A stretch of DNA of 6,424 nucleotides from DASSHC01 sp035693105 (GCA_035693105.1 DASSHC010000500.1:1-6424); one strand, 5' to 3'; counted from the stretch's first letter, positions 1 through 5,209 are shown. Notes: generated from the sequence alone by a model not told the origin. Made by a program: numbers and translations.

Positions 1-1368
1 TTCCGAGTTCGAGGTGGTGTACTTGCTGTAGATGCGGACATTCAGGATCCGCATCAAGGTCACGCGACCCTGCTTGTTGAAGTTCCCGCCGTTACCCCAG
101 ACCTTCGTATTGAGGTTGGCGGTAGTGAAGTCGTTGTCAGCAGCGGGCAGGTCGTACGTGAAGACGAGCACGTCGCGATAGACGCCCCAATCGTTCGCCG
201 ACCCGGAAGGACTGTCGTGATCCGGGTCGGTAGCGGTCACGCCATTGAAGAAGTACGTGCCTGAGCAGGCGGGAACCCCGTTCTTGCCATAGATCGCCAG
301 GGCGATGTTGTTACCCTGATCACCCGTTTGGGTGTAGAGGGGCATCTTCATGCCCACCGCCAGCGTACCCTGGTAGCCAGTCGAGGCCCAAGTGGCGATG
401 TCTTGCGGGTTCTGATCGTTGCCGACGTAGCAGCCGCCCCGCGCGTCCGGTGTGTATTGGCTCCGATTCCAGGAGTTGTCCGTGCCGGTGAAGCCGCCGC
501 CCGCGGCGCAACTGGTGCCGACCGGCACCATCCCGGCGAAGGTGGGATCCACCGCCCAGGGGTAATCAGGCGAGACGCCGTCACACCATTTGTTTGCAGG
601 CGTGAAGTCGAGGATGTTCTTCCAACTGTTGTCGGCGTTCCGCGGCGCTGGCGGGTTGCTCGACCACAATTGGAAGAGCGTGTTCGCGTTGGCGGTGCCG
701 AAATCCTGGTGATCCCAGAGCGTGTAGGGGAAGACATTGCCGGTGGCGACCGTCTGTGGGCAGACACCCAGGATCACGGCGCTAGCCTGGGCGCTGGTGC
801 TGGTGGTGCTCTTGCCGACGACCCCGCCGAAGAGCGTGGTCAGTGTACTGCTGACCGTGACGCGCACTTTATACGTTCCGTCCGGCACTCTGGCAGCGGG
901 GTTGGTCGCCCCCTGGCTCAGCACCCAGCTATTGGGACTGGGGCAGCCCGGCTGGTCGACCAGGTAATGGCTGTTGTCGATCGCCACGCAGTACTCGACC
1001 TTAACCGTGAAGCTGGTCGTGCGCGTGGTCAGTCCGGGGTTCCGGTTCTTCTGGGCGATACTCAATGCTTTCTGATAGACGTCACCATCGGTGACGCCAA
1101 AGAAGTTCGGGATGTTCTGCGGCCATGGACCGTTCACCGAATAGGGGGAGACCGAGTTGCCCAGCATCTGCGCGGCGGCCAGGGCGGCGGCGTCGGCGCC
1201 GTTCTGCATGAAGCGGCGCTGGCCGAAGGTGAAGCCCAGGTCGATCACCAGCGAGGTGATGCCGAGCATGGCGACCAGCGCGATGGCGGTGAACACCATG
1301 AAGTTGCCATCCTGGCGAAAGCAGGTCTCGCGGAGCGGGCGCGGCTGGCGCGATCGTCGTCTTTTCAT
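1..1368 (-). CDS. tadG: TadG-like Flp pilus assembly protein, 3' end beyond window
   Basis: 456 residues are visible without a stop and the frame runs off the left edge. Residues 1-22 are a basic cytoplasmic stretch (MKRRR at the start), followed by one membrane helix at about 23-43 and then QNGADAAALAAA at 55-66. This N-terminus is typical of the TadE/TadG-like family, whose members anchor in the inner membrane and help assemble Flp pili. The rest should be periplasmic or extracellular. It is rich in Asn, Thr, Ser and Gly, with cysteines at 127, 142, 203, 262, 287, 313 and 368 and a DPDHD cluster near 381-385 that might bind a cation. Many TadG proteins carry a von Willebrand A domain, but I see no clear MIDAS motif in the visible part. 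The ATG overlaps the TGA of the preceding tadE-like gene (ATGA), so translation is probably coupled. The family call is firm at the N-terminus; the function of the large C-terminal part is unknown. Confidence 0.82.
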   Translation of the reverse strand, partial: MKRRRSRQPRPLRETCFRQDGNFMVFTAIALVAMLGITSLVIDLGFTFGQRRFMQNGADAAALAAAQMLGNSVSPYSVNGPWPQNIPNFFGVTDGDVYQKALSIAQKNRNPGLTTRTTSFTVKVEYCVAIDNSHYLVDQPGCPSPNSWVLSQGATNPAARVPDGTYKVRVTVSSTLTTLFGGVVGKSTTSTSAQASAVILGVCPQTVATGNVFPYTLWDHQDFGTANANTLFQLWSSNPPAPRNADNSWKNILDFTPANKWCDGVSPDYPWAVDPTFAGMVPVGTSCAAGGGFTGTDNSWNRSQYTPDARGGCYVGNDQNPQDIATWASTGYQGTLAVGMKMPLYTQTGDQGNNIALAIYGKNGVPACSGTYFFNGVTATDPDHDSPSGSANDWGVYRDVLVFTYDLPAADNDFTTANLNTKVWGNGGNFNKQGRVTLMRILNVRIYSKYTTSNSE

Positions 1369-1775
1369 TGTTCCACCACCATCGTCGATGAAGCCGTCAT
1401 GGTGATCGACCCGCCGATCAAGTTGCCAATCAGCGGCGTGATTGGCGTAAAGGTGTGCTGCACCGTGATCGTCACCGTCGGGCAGGGCACCGCGTTACAG
1501 GTGCGGCTGCCGCTGATCGTCACGTCCCCGGTTGTGAGCAGCCCGGCCGAGGCCTGAACCGTGTAGTCTTTGACCTGGTCGTCGGTGAGACTCTGCACGA
1601 TCGCCGCGCGGGCGCCCTCGCGGGCGCTGCTGGCCAGATCGTTGTACTGGAAGATCGCGCGACCGAAGTCGAGGATGCCGAACAGCATATAGAAGAAGAG
1701 CAGGCCCGCGATGGCGAACTCGACCATCGCCTGGCCCGCCTGCCTCCCACTCATCCGTCCGTTAGACGCGCGCAT
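1365..1775 (-). CDS. tadE: TadE-family pseudopilin (second copy)
   Basis: The 136-residue protein has a short basic leader, then GQAMVEF at 14-20, a hydrophobic helix to about residue 43 (ending LDFGRAIFQYNDLA) and SAREGARAA, the conserved TadE-domain N-terminal half. Gly14 followed by Glu19 at +5 fits cleavage by a TadV-type prepilin peptidase, giving a pseudopilin of about 122 residues. TadE/TadF proteins are minor pseudopilins needed for Flp pilus assembly. Cys93 and Cys98 could form a disulfide in the exported part. I chose ATG 1775 because GAGG lies 5 nt upstream, overlapping the stop of the gene before. A TTG at 1796 would add 7 residues and overlap that gene by 14 bp, and ATG 1754 is also possible. 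The gap from the upstream tadE is 7 bp, and the stop overlaps the tadG-like start. Whether it corresponds to TadE or TadF of other species cannot be decided here. Confidence 0.87.
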   Translation of the reverse strand: MRASNGRMSGRQAGQAMVEFAIAGLLFFYMLFGILDFGRAIFQYNDLASSAREGARAAIVQSLTDDQVKDYTVQASAGLLTTGDVTISGSRTCNAVPCPTVTITVQHTFTPITPLIGNLIGGSITMTASSTMVVEQ

Positions 1776-1782
1776 TGCCGCC

Positions 1783-2232
1783 TCATTCCCAGACAAAGGT
1801 CGCGGTGCTGCTGATCGTGACCTGATTGCCGGCGGCGCCGAGCAGCACGTTCAAGGGCGTCACCAGCGTAAACTGGCAACTGACCGTCACCGTGTAGTCG
1901 TTGCCGCGCCCACCGCCCGAGCCGACGAAGGTGAGCGAGCCGCTGGCGCAGCCGCTGATGTCGCTGCCATTCGAGGCGGTGAACTCCTGCAGTACCTGGG
2001 AACTGGAGGCGTTGGTGTCGTTGACCGCGGCATAGCGCGCGGCCTCGCGGGCGGCGTTGGTCAACGCGACATAGGTGTAGAAGGCGCGGCCCAGGTCGAT
2101 CGTGCCCAAGAGAATGACCAGCAGCAGCGGCAAAACCACGGCCAGCTCGACCATACCCTGGCCGAGCTGACCGCGATCCTTGCCATGTCTGCGCAGTTGT
2201 CGCATCAAGCTGTGATGACGCTTTTCATTCAT
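1783..2232 (-). CDS. tadE: TadE-family pseudopilin (first copy)
   Basis: The 149-residue protein has a basic leader with several Arg, Lys and His. GQGMVELAVVLP follows at 24-35, then a membrane helix to about residue 46 and GRAFYTYVALTNAAREAARYAA at 48-69, the TadE-domain signature. Gly24 with Glu29 at +5 is a prepilin-peptidase type site. Expected role: inner-membrane pseudopilin of the Flp/Tad pilus. Cys95 and Cys119 may pair. Its C-terminal pattern (FT..TPL, then SST, ending near E) is shared with the downstream TadE, so the two look like paralogues. The ATG at 2232 overlaps the TGA of the upstream Flp-like gene by 4 bp. There is no strong Shine-Dalgarno, which fits coupling by re-initiation. 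Reading the frame further upstream to 2448 only borrows codons from the overlapping pilin gene. Confidence 0.87.
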   Translation of the reverse strand: MNEKRHHSLMRQLRRHGKDRGQLGQGMVELAVVLPLLLVILLGTIDLGRAFYTYVALTNAAREAARYAAVNDTNASSSQVLQEFTASNGSDISGCASGSLTFVGSGGGRGNDYTVTVSCQFTLVTPLNVLLGAAGNQVTISSTATFVWE

Positions 2233-2486
2233 AGGAGCGGTGCGATCACCGCTTGAAAGGCGGCGACGGTGTCGACCACGACGGTGTCGATGGCGCCGCC
2301 AAGCTGCACGACGGCGGTGACAGCCACGACGACCACCACCGCCATGATCACCGCGTACTCCGTAAAGCTTTGACCGCCGTGGCTTGAGAGCCAGCAGGGG
2401 CGGACACGCGGGCTGGCGGCCGCAGGTAGACCCGGCGTTGAAACACATCCTCGCAGCAGCCTACCCACAACCGCCATCCCAATCAT
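2229..2486 (-). CDS. Flp-like prepilin with long leader
   Basis: 85 residues. Residues 39-47 read QSFTEYAVI after Gly37-Gly38, so Gly38 is followed by Glu43 and Tyr44 at +5 and +6, the Flp/Fap pilin processing signature. A very hydrophobic valine-rich helix follows (about 45-64), then a short tail ending FQAVIAPLL. The mature part would be 47 residues, close in size to the neighbouring Flp pilin (45). The leader of 38 residues is longer than usual for Flp prepilins and contains Cys14 and Cys31 plus several prolines. The ATG at 2486 has GAGGAG 10 nt upstream, with AAGGG closer; ATG 2477 is an alternative. It could be a second structural pilin or a minor pilin made at a lower level. It ends in a 4-bp overlap with the tadE-like gene, tying it to the pseudopilin genes rather than to the major pilin. 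Confidence 0.8.
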   Translation of the reverse strand: MIGMAVVGRLLRGCVSTPGLPAAASPRVRPCWLSSHGGQSFTEYAVIMAVVVVVAVTAVVQLGGAIDTVVVDTVAAFQAVIAPLL

Positions 2487-2514
2487 GCCCTTCGTGCTCC
2501 TCGGAGAGAAACCA

Positions 2515-2529
2515 GCAAGAGTGCCTTGC
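2515..2529 (-). other. small hairpin after the flp stop codon
   Basis: On the minus strand GCAAG and CTTGC form a 5-bp stem around a 5-nt loop, starting 2 nt after the TAA of flp and followed by TGGTTTCTCTC. It is too weak and too poor in U to call a terminator. It could act as an RNA processing or 3'-end stabilising element that lets the major pilin be made in excess of downstream proteins. That role is inference only. Confidence 0.2.
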
Positions 2530-2531
2530 CG

Positions 2532-2738
2532 TTAGGCGCCGGGCACGCCGCCCACCGCGGCCGTAACGGCGGCGATGATCGCGGCGACCTGGCCGCCGAG
2601 AGCGATGTACGACCCCACGGCCGCGACGACCACCACGCCCATGATGATCGCGTACTCGACGAAGTCCTGGCCCTCTTCGCGGTTGAGCTTCGCCATGATC
2701 GCGATGGACAGCGTCTGCAACAGGTTGATGAGCATCAT
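2532..2738 (-). CDS. flp: Flp-type major pilin
   Basis: The 68-residue prepilin contains MAKLNREEGQDFVEYAIIMG at residues 15-34. Gly23 precedes the cleavage point, Glu28 is at +5 and Tyr29 at +6, which is the diagnostic Flp motif. The mature 45-residue subunit is one long hydrophobic helix with a small Ala/Gly/Val tail (ending VGGVPGA), as expected for the structural subunit of Flp/Tad pili used in adhesion and colony or biofilm formation. I chose ATG 2738 because AGG lies 6 nt and GGAGG 11 nt upstream. The ATG immediately after it (2735) could also serve. A GTG at 2768 would add 10 residues but has GGAGG only 2 nt away. The gene stands 111 bp from the upstream membrane receiver gene and 45 bp from the downstream Flp-like gene, whose mature sequence it resembles (EYAIIMGVVVV against EYAVIMAVVVV). 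Confidence 0.92.
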   Translation of the reverse strand: MMLINLLQTLSIAIMAKLNREEGQDFVEYAIIMGVVVVAAVGSYIALGGQVAAIIAAVTAAVGGVPGA

Positions 2739-2849
2739 GGTATTCCTATCCTCCCTGACAATCGACACAACCTCCGATGGACCAATGCCGCGTGATCGAT
2801 CGCTGCTCCTCGATAGCTCCTCCTTTCCGCTTCTCCGCTGCCTAGCTCG
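2739..2849 (-). other. flp upstream region with purine-rich tracts
   Basis: This gap lies between the membrane receiver gene and flp. It holds several AG-rich tracts on the minus strand: AAGGAGGAG near 2816-2824, GAGGAG further on, GGAGG near 2771 and GGGAGG near 2753. It also has the 8-bp palindrome GATCGATC at 2794-2801. Only the tracts nearest flp can act as its ribosome binding site; the first one has no start codon at a usable distance. A flp promoter may be here, but I see no convincing -35/-10 pair. Confidence 0.3.
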
Positions 2850-3545
2850 TTAGCGACAGCGAACGGTTTCCGTCGTGGGCCGTGCCCGCGCGAGCTGCCG
2901 CAGCTCCAGCACGGCGATGACGACGATCGATAGCAGCACGACCACTTGCCCCTGCGTCGAGGCGTCCACGTGGTGCAGGCTCATGATCAGGAGCAGCAGC
3001 GCCAGCGCCAGGCAGAGGTGGACGTACTGCCAGGCGGTGTAGGGGCCGTGCTTGGGCCCGGTTGGTGACGTGCAGAGGTGCTGGCGCAGGCGGGCCAGGG
3101 GCGGCGTCTGTGGCGCCTCCTCGGGCTCCGCCGGGGGCGCCTCCTCGCGCTCGGCGCGGTAGGTGGACAGGCGCTCGACCAGGCGCAGCGCGGCCGGGAG
3201 CTGCGCTCCCAGCTCGAGCACGTCGACGTAGTCGAGCGCGCCCGCCTCCAGCGCCAGGTCGCGGTAGTCGGCCGCCGGCTCGTTGCCGACGACGACCACG
3301 GCGGTCGCGGGCGACTGGCAGCGGATGCGCCCGGCCAGCTCCAGCGCGCTCCCCGGCCGCAGGGCCAGGTCGAGCAGCACCAGCTCGGGCTGCAAGGTCG
3401 CCACGGAATCGAGCGCCTGGCAGGCGCCGACCACTTCGTCGATCACCTCGACCGCCGGCTGCAACGACTGCACGTAGCGCGCGAGGTCGTGCCGGAAGAT
3501 CTTGTGCTGGCTGACCACGAGCGCCCGCAGCGTCACGTGTTCCAC
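2850..3545 (-). CDS. degenerate receiver domain with C-terminal two-helix membrane anchor
   Basis: 231 residues from GTG 3545. Residues 5-126 follow a CheY-like receiver: LRALVVSQHKIFRHDL opens strand 1, and ELVLLDLALRPG (54-65) places Asp59 at the phospho-acceptor site. The usual acidic pair is replaced by Ser12-Gln13, the Ser/Thr after strand 4 is Gly87, and the strand-5 Lys is absent (YVDVLEL, 106-112). Normal Mg-dependent phosphorylation is therefore doubtful. An acidic Pro-rich linker (132-149) leads to two membrane helices at about 174-190 and 199-214, then a basic tail, giving a cytoplasmic N- and C-terminus. No output domain is present. TadZ/CpaE proteins carry an atypical receiver before a MinD-like ATPase, so a receiver beside flp suggests a related localisation or scaffold role; this is inference. 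GAGGG and GGGGA precede the GTG; GTG 3536 is also possible. An upstream ATG at 3632 would add a tail without receiver similarity. Confidence 0.7.
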   Translation of the reverse strand: MEHVTLRALVVSQHKIFRHDLARYVQSLQPAVEVIDEVVGACQALDSVATLQPELVLLDLALRPGSALELAGRIRCQSPATAVVVVGNEPAADYRDLALEAGALDYVDVLELGAQLPAALRLVERLSTYRAEREEAPPAEPEEAPQTPPLARLRQHLCTSPTGPKHGPYTAWQYVHLCLALALLLLIMSLHHVDASTQGQVVVLLSIVVIAVLELRQLARARPTTETVRCR

Positions 3546-3574
3546 TCCCCACCCTCGCCATACGAGGTCGTTCC

Positions 3575-3605
3575 GCTCCCATGAGCGTGACCTCAGCATA
3601 GGAGC
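3575..3605 (-). promoter_or_regulatory. leader hairpin or operator palindrome before the membrane receiver gene
   Basis: On the minus strand GCTCCTATG (3605-3597) and CATGGGAGC (3583-3575) pair over 9 bp, with one U-G wobble in RNA, around a 13-nt loop. It ends 29 nt before GTG 3545. As DNA it is a 31-bp imperfect palindrome that a dimeric regulator could bind; as RNA it would be a 5' leader stem. Which applies depends on where transcription starts, which cannot be seen here. Confidence 0.35.
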
Positions 3606-3640
3606 CGCTAGGGGTGGCCGCATGAGCAGCACTCCTCAGC
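3580..3640. repeat. paired direct repeat CATGAGC-n-CCTCAGC
   Basis: CATGAGC then CCTCAGC occurs at 3580-3597 with a 4-nt spacer and again at 3621-3640 with a 6-nt spacer. The repeat starts are 41 bp apart, close to four helical turns. The first copy overlaps the 3575-3605 palindrome. It could be a duplicated regulator site ahead of the pilus block or a chance small duplication. Confidence 0.3.
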
Positions 3641-3650
3641 GTGCGCGGCC

Positions 3651-3667
3651 AAAACCCCCCAGCGGGG
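3651..3667 (-). terminator. weak terminator-like hairpin
   Basis: On the minus strand CCCC-GCT-GGGG forms a tight stem and is followed by GG and four T. If functional it would stop read-through from the two-component genes or the mobile element before the pilus block. The T tract is short and the stem only 4 bp, with alternative pairings to nearby C runs, so this is a low-confidence call. Confidence 0.18.
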
Positions 3668-3693
3668 CATAGGGGGAAATCGCGTTTGGGGCC

Positions 3694-3706
3694 GGGGGGG
3701 GGGGGG
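3694..3706. repeat. homopolymer run of 13 G
   Basis: Thirteen consecutive G on the plus strand, preceded by GGGGCC and followed by CGTGGGG, lie 149 bp before the GTG of the membrane receiver gene and outside any supported gene. Such runs are prone to slippage and to sequencing length error. Confidence 0.9.
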
Positions 3707-3861
3707 CGTGGGGTGCCGGTGGATCGTGTGGGCTTGGCGTTAGGGGTGCGCGGGGATGGCGAAGGCCGAGCCGTGTTCCGTGGAGTCGTCGCGCAGGCGG
3801 CGCGCGCGCGGGAATCATGGACGCCGTACCGTGATCCCCGCAGCCTTGTCGCGGCTCGTCG

Positions 3862-3911
3862 CGCGGCACTAAAGTGACCGCGCTGAGTCCGCGAAGCCCA
3901 CTGAAGGGGCT
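3862..3911. repeat. inverted arm of the mobile element (gene 3' side)
   Basis: Contains CGCGG-CACTAAAGTG-A-CCGCG (3862-3882), a stem with a single bulged A at 3877. A second hairpin follows, AGCCC-ACTGAAG-GGGCT, at 3895-3911. The last two bases of the arm are part of the transposase stop codon (TAG, 3912-3910), so gene and arm overlap. Confidence 0.85.
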
Positions 3912-4347
3912 AGGATTCCCCGGCCGGCGCGGGCGAGGGTAGTGATGGCTCGGGGAGTTCTTCGATCATGGACCAGAGGGTGCCGTCGGCATGGTGGCGG
4001 GGTTGGTTCTCGATGTAGGCGATGACCGCGGCCAGGTGCCGACCGGCAAAGGAGTCCACGCTGTAGTCGCCCTGCCAGCCGAAGTCGATGCCGAGCTCCT
4101 CAGTGATGGCGCGCGAGCTGGCGCCTTTGATCCGTTGGACCGCCGTCGCGACCGGGAGCGTCGGTGGGAGCGAGACGGCCAGATGAACGTGATCGGCCAC
4201 CCCGCCGACCGCATGCACCATCAGGTTATGCCGATGGGCCGCCTGCCGGAGATGCCGATGCACGGTGGGCGCGATCTGTGGGGTAATCAGGGGCTGGCGC
4301 CCCTTGGTCGCCCAGACGAGGTGATAAAACAGCCGCCAGCGTGACAT
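3910..4347 (-). CDS. tnpA: IS200-like Y1 (HUH) transposase
   Basis: The 145-residue protein opens with YHLVWATKGRQPLIT at 8-22, the typical N-terminus of the IS200 Y1 family. DHVHLAVSLP at 52-61 supplies the HUH metal-binding pair His53 and His55. Tyr111 in AYIENQPRHH is the nucleophile, with Gln115 four residues later, as in the family's active site. These enzymes work as dimers that cut and rejoin single-stranded DNA at hairpin-marked ends. Length and motifs look complete, so the enzyme is probably functional. ATG 4347 has GGAG 5 nt upstream. The start lies 26 bp inside one inverted arm and the stop is in the other. The last 15 or so residues (PEPSLPSPAPAGES) are low-complexity and probably dispensable. 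No TnpB or other cargo gene is present. Confidence 0.93.
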   Translation of the reverse strand: MSRWRLFYHLVWATKGRQPLITPQIAPTVHRHLRQAAHRHNLMVHAVGGVADHVHLAVSLPPTLPVATAVQRIKGASSRAITEELGIDFGWQGDYSVDSFAGRHLAAVIAYIENQPRHHADGTLWSMIEELPEPSLPSPAPAGES

Positions 4348-4373
4348 TCCATCTCCAAGCCGTGCCCAAACTC

Positions 4374-4423
4374 AGCCCCTTCAGTGGGCTTCGTGGACTC
4401 AGCGCGGCGACTTTAGTCCCGCG
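4374..4423. repeat. inverted arm of the mobile element (gene 5' side)
   Basis: This is the reverse complement of the arm at 3862-3911 with four differences. On the plus strand the bulged hairpin is CGCGG-C-GACTTTAGTC-CCGCG at 4403-4423, with C4408 unpaired. The second hairpin, AGCCC-CTTCAGT-GGGCT, is at 4374-4390. It lies directly upstream of the transposase ribosome binding site, so it may also affect transposase expression. Confidence 0.85.
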
Positions 4424-4459
4424 CGCCGGGCGCCACTGGTGCTGGGGGCGATGACGGCG

Positions 4460-5185
4460 TTACCGCGGCTGCTCGGCGATCAGGCCGTACTGGTAGGCGC
4501 GGCCGATGGCTTCGGCGGTGTTGGCGGCGCCGAGCTTCTCCAGGATGCGCGCGCGGTGGTTCTCGACCGTCTTGATGCTGAGGCCGAGATCGCGCGCGAT
4601 CTGCTTGCTGGTGCCGCCCTGCGCCAGGAGCGCCAGCACCTGCTGCTCGCGCTCGGTCAGCGCCTGCACCAACTGCTCGCGCTGCAATTGCCGCTGCATC
4701 TGCGTCACCAGCCGCCGCGCGATCGCCGGCGAGAGCGCCATGTCGCCCCGCGCCACCGCCTGCACCGCGTCGACCAACTCGGCCGGGCTCGACTGCTTGA
4801 GCAGGTAGCCGTCGACGCCGCTCTCCAGAATCCCGGCGATGTGCTCCTGGTCGGCGTACATCGAGAGGATCAGCACGCGCGTCTCGGGGCGCACGGCCTT
4901 GATGCGCCGCGTCACCTCGATGCCGCTGATGTCGGGCAAGCCGAGGTCGCTGACGACCACGTCGATGGTCTGTCCCTGGCGCAGCAGGCGCTCGAAGAGG
5001 CGCACGCCGTCGTCGCCGGTGGCCGCGTCGCCCAGCAGGCGCATCCCCGGCAACTGCGCGAAGAGGAGCTTCAGCCCCTCGCGCACGATGGTGTGGTCCT
5101 CGATCAGGAGGAGACGGATCACCGCGCCGCTCTCCCCGGCCATGGCCGCCTCGCGGGACACCGCTTCAACGTGCGATAGCTCCAT
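4460..5185 (-). CDS. NarL/FixJ-family response regulator
   Basis: The 241-residue DNA-binding regulator has a complete receiver at about 23-143: the acidic pair Glu29-Asp30, phospho-acceptor Asp80 in VVVSDLGLPD, Ser108 and Lys130 in GYLLK. A linker leads to a LuxR-type helix-turn-helix at 177-219 (LTEREQQVLALLAQGG, then SIKTVENHRARILEKLG). All catalytic residues are present, so it should be phosphorylated, most likely by the kinase encoded 24 bp upstream. ATG 5185 has a G-rich tract (GGGGGGGAAGC) directly before it. ATG 5143 has GAGG 5 nt upstream and would give a 227-residue protein, also normal for the family. Targets are unknown; the pilus genes downstream are an attractive guess because they lie on the same strand, but an inserted element and a gene-free gap separate them. 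Confidence 0.95.
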   Translation of the reverse strand: MELSHVEAVSREAAMAGESGAVIRLLLIEDHTIVREGLKLLFAQLPGMRLLGDAATGDDGVRLFERLLRQGQTIDVVVSDLGLPDISGIEVTRRIKAVRPETRVLILSMYADQEHIAGILESGVDGYLLKQSSPAELVDAVQAVARGDMALSPAIARRLVTQMQRQLQREQLVQALTEREQQVLALLAQGGTSKQIARDLGLSIKTVENHRARILEKLGAANTAEAIGRAYQYGLIAEQPR

Positions 5186-5209
5186 GCTTCCCCCCCGTGT
5201 CCGCCCGGC

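Larger units (their letters stand above)
3546..3861. other. gene-free region between mobile element and pilus block
   Basis: About 316 bp with no convincing gene on either strand; the open frames here are low-complexity and proline- or arginine-rich. It contains a (CG)5 run at 3801-3810, a run of 13 G at 3694-3706, a G/C-rich hairpin at 3651-3667, and a hairpin plus paired repeats at 3575-3640 close to the next start codon. Because the block downstream is all minus strand, its promoter is expected here. I could not identify a consensus -35/-10 pair. Confidence 0.5.
3862..4423 (-). mobile_element. IS200-like / RAYT-like element with long inverted arms
   Basis: The 562-bp unit consists of a 50-bp arm, one Y1 transposase gene and a second 50-bp arm in inverted orientation. 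The arms agree at 46 of 50 positions. Weaker similarity continues about 7 bp outward, so the true ends may lie slightly outside. It sits 36 bp after the stop of the response regulator gene, in the same orientation as its neighbours. I found no flanking target duplication, as expected for Y1 elements. Classical IS200/IS605 members have subterminal hairpins rather than long inverted arms; inverted hairpin units resemble the REP pairs around RAYT genes. It looks recently active or maintained, since the gene is intact and the arms are close to identical. Confidence 0.8.

Noticed and set aside
328..1557. 409-codon plus-strand open frame
   Set aside because: It lies opposite the tadG-like and second tadE genes. 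Its product is a low-complexity Arg/Ala/Gly/Val-rich sequence with no recognisable domain, as expected from the antisense of G+C-rich codons.
2815..2828. Strong Shine-Dalgarno-like tract on the minus strand suggesting a leader peptide before flp
   Set aside because: No start codon lies at a usable distance. The nearest TTG-initiated frame (16 codons) begins too far away and has no supporting feature.
2842..3582. 246-codon minus-strand frame overlapping the membrane receiver gene
   Set aside because: It is an alternate frame of the same DNA with an Arg/Ala/Pro/Gly-rich product. The other frame shows receiver-fold spacing and two membrane helices.
3801..3810. Alternating CG run as a possible special structure
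   Set aside because: A (CG)5 run is unremarkable at this base composition and nothing ties it to a function.
3636..3869. 77-codon minus-strand frame in the gene-free stretch
   Set aside because: It is proline-rich, runs through the 13-G tract, begins inside the mobile element arm and has no family resemblance.
3862..4423. CRISPR or retron-like interpretation of the repeated hairpin arms
   Set aside because: There are only two copies, in inverted orientation around a transposase gene, with no spacer array, Cas gene or reverse transcriptase.
4439..5179. 246-codon plus-strand open frame
   Set aside because: It is antisense to the intact response regulator; its Leu/Arg/Ala/His-rich product has no domain.
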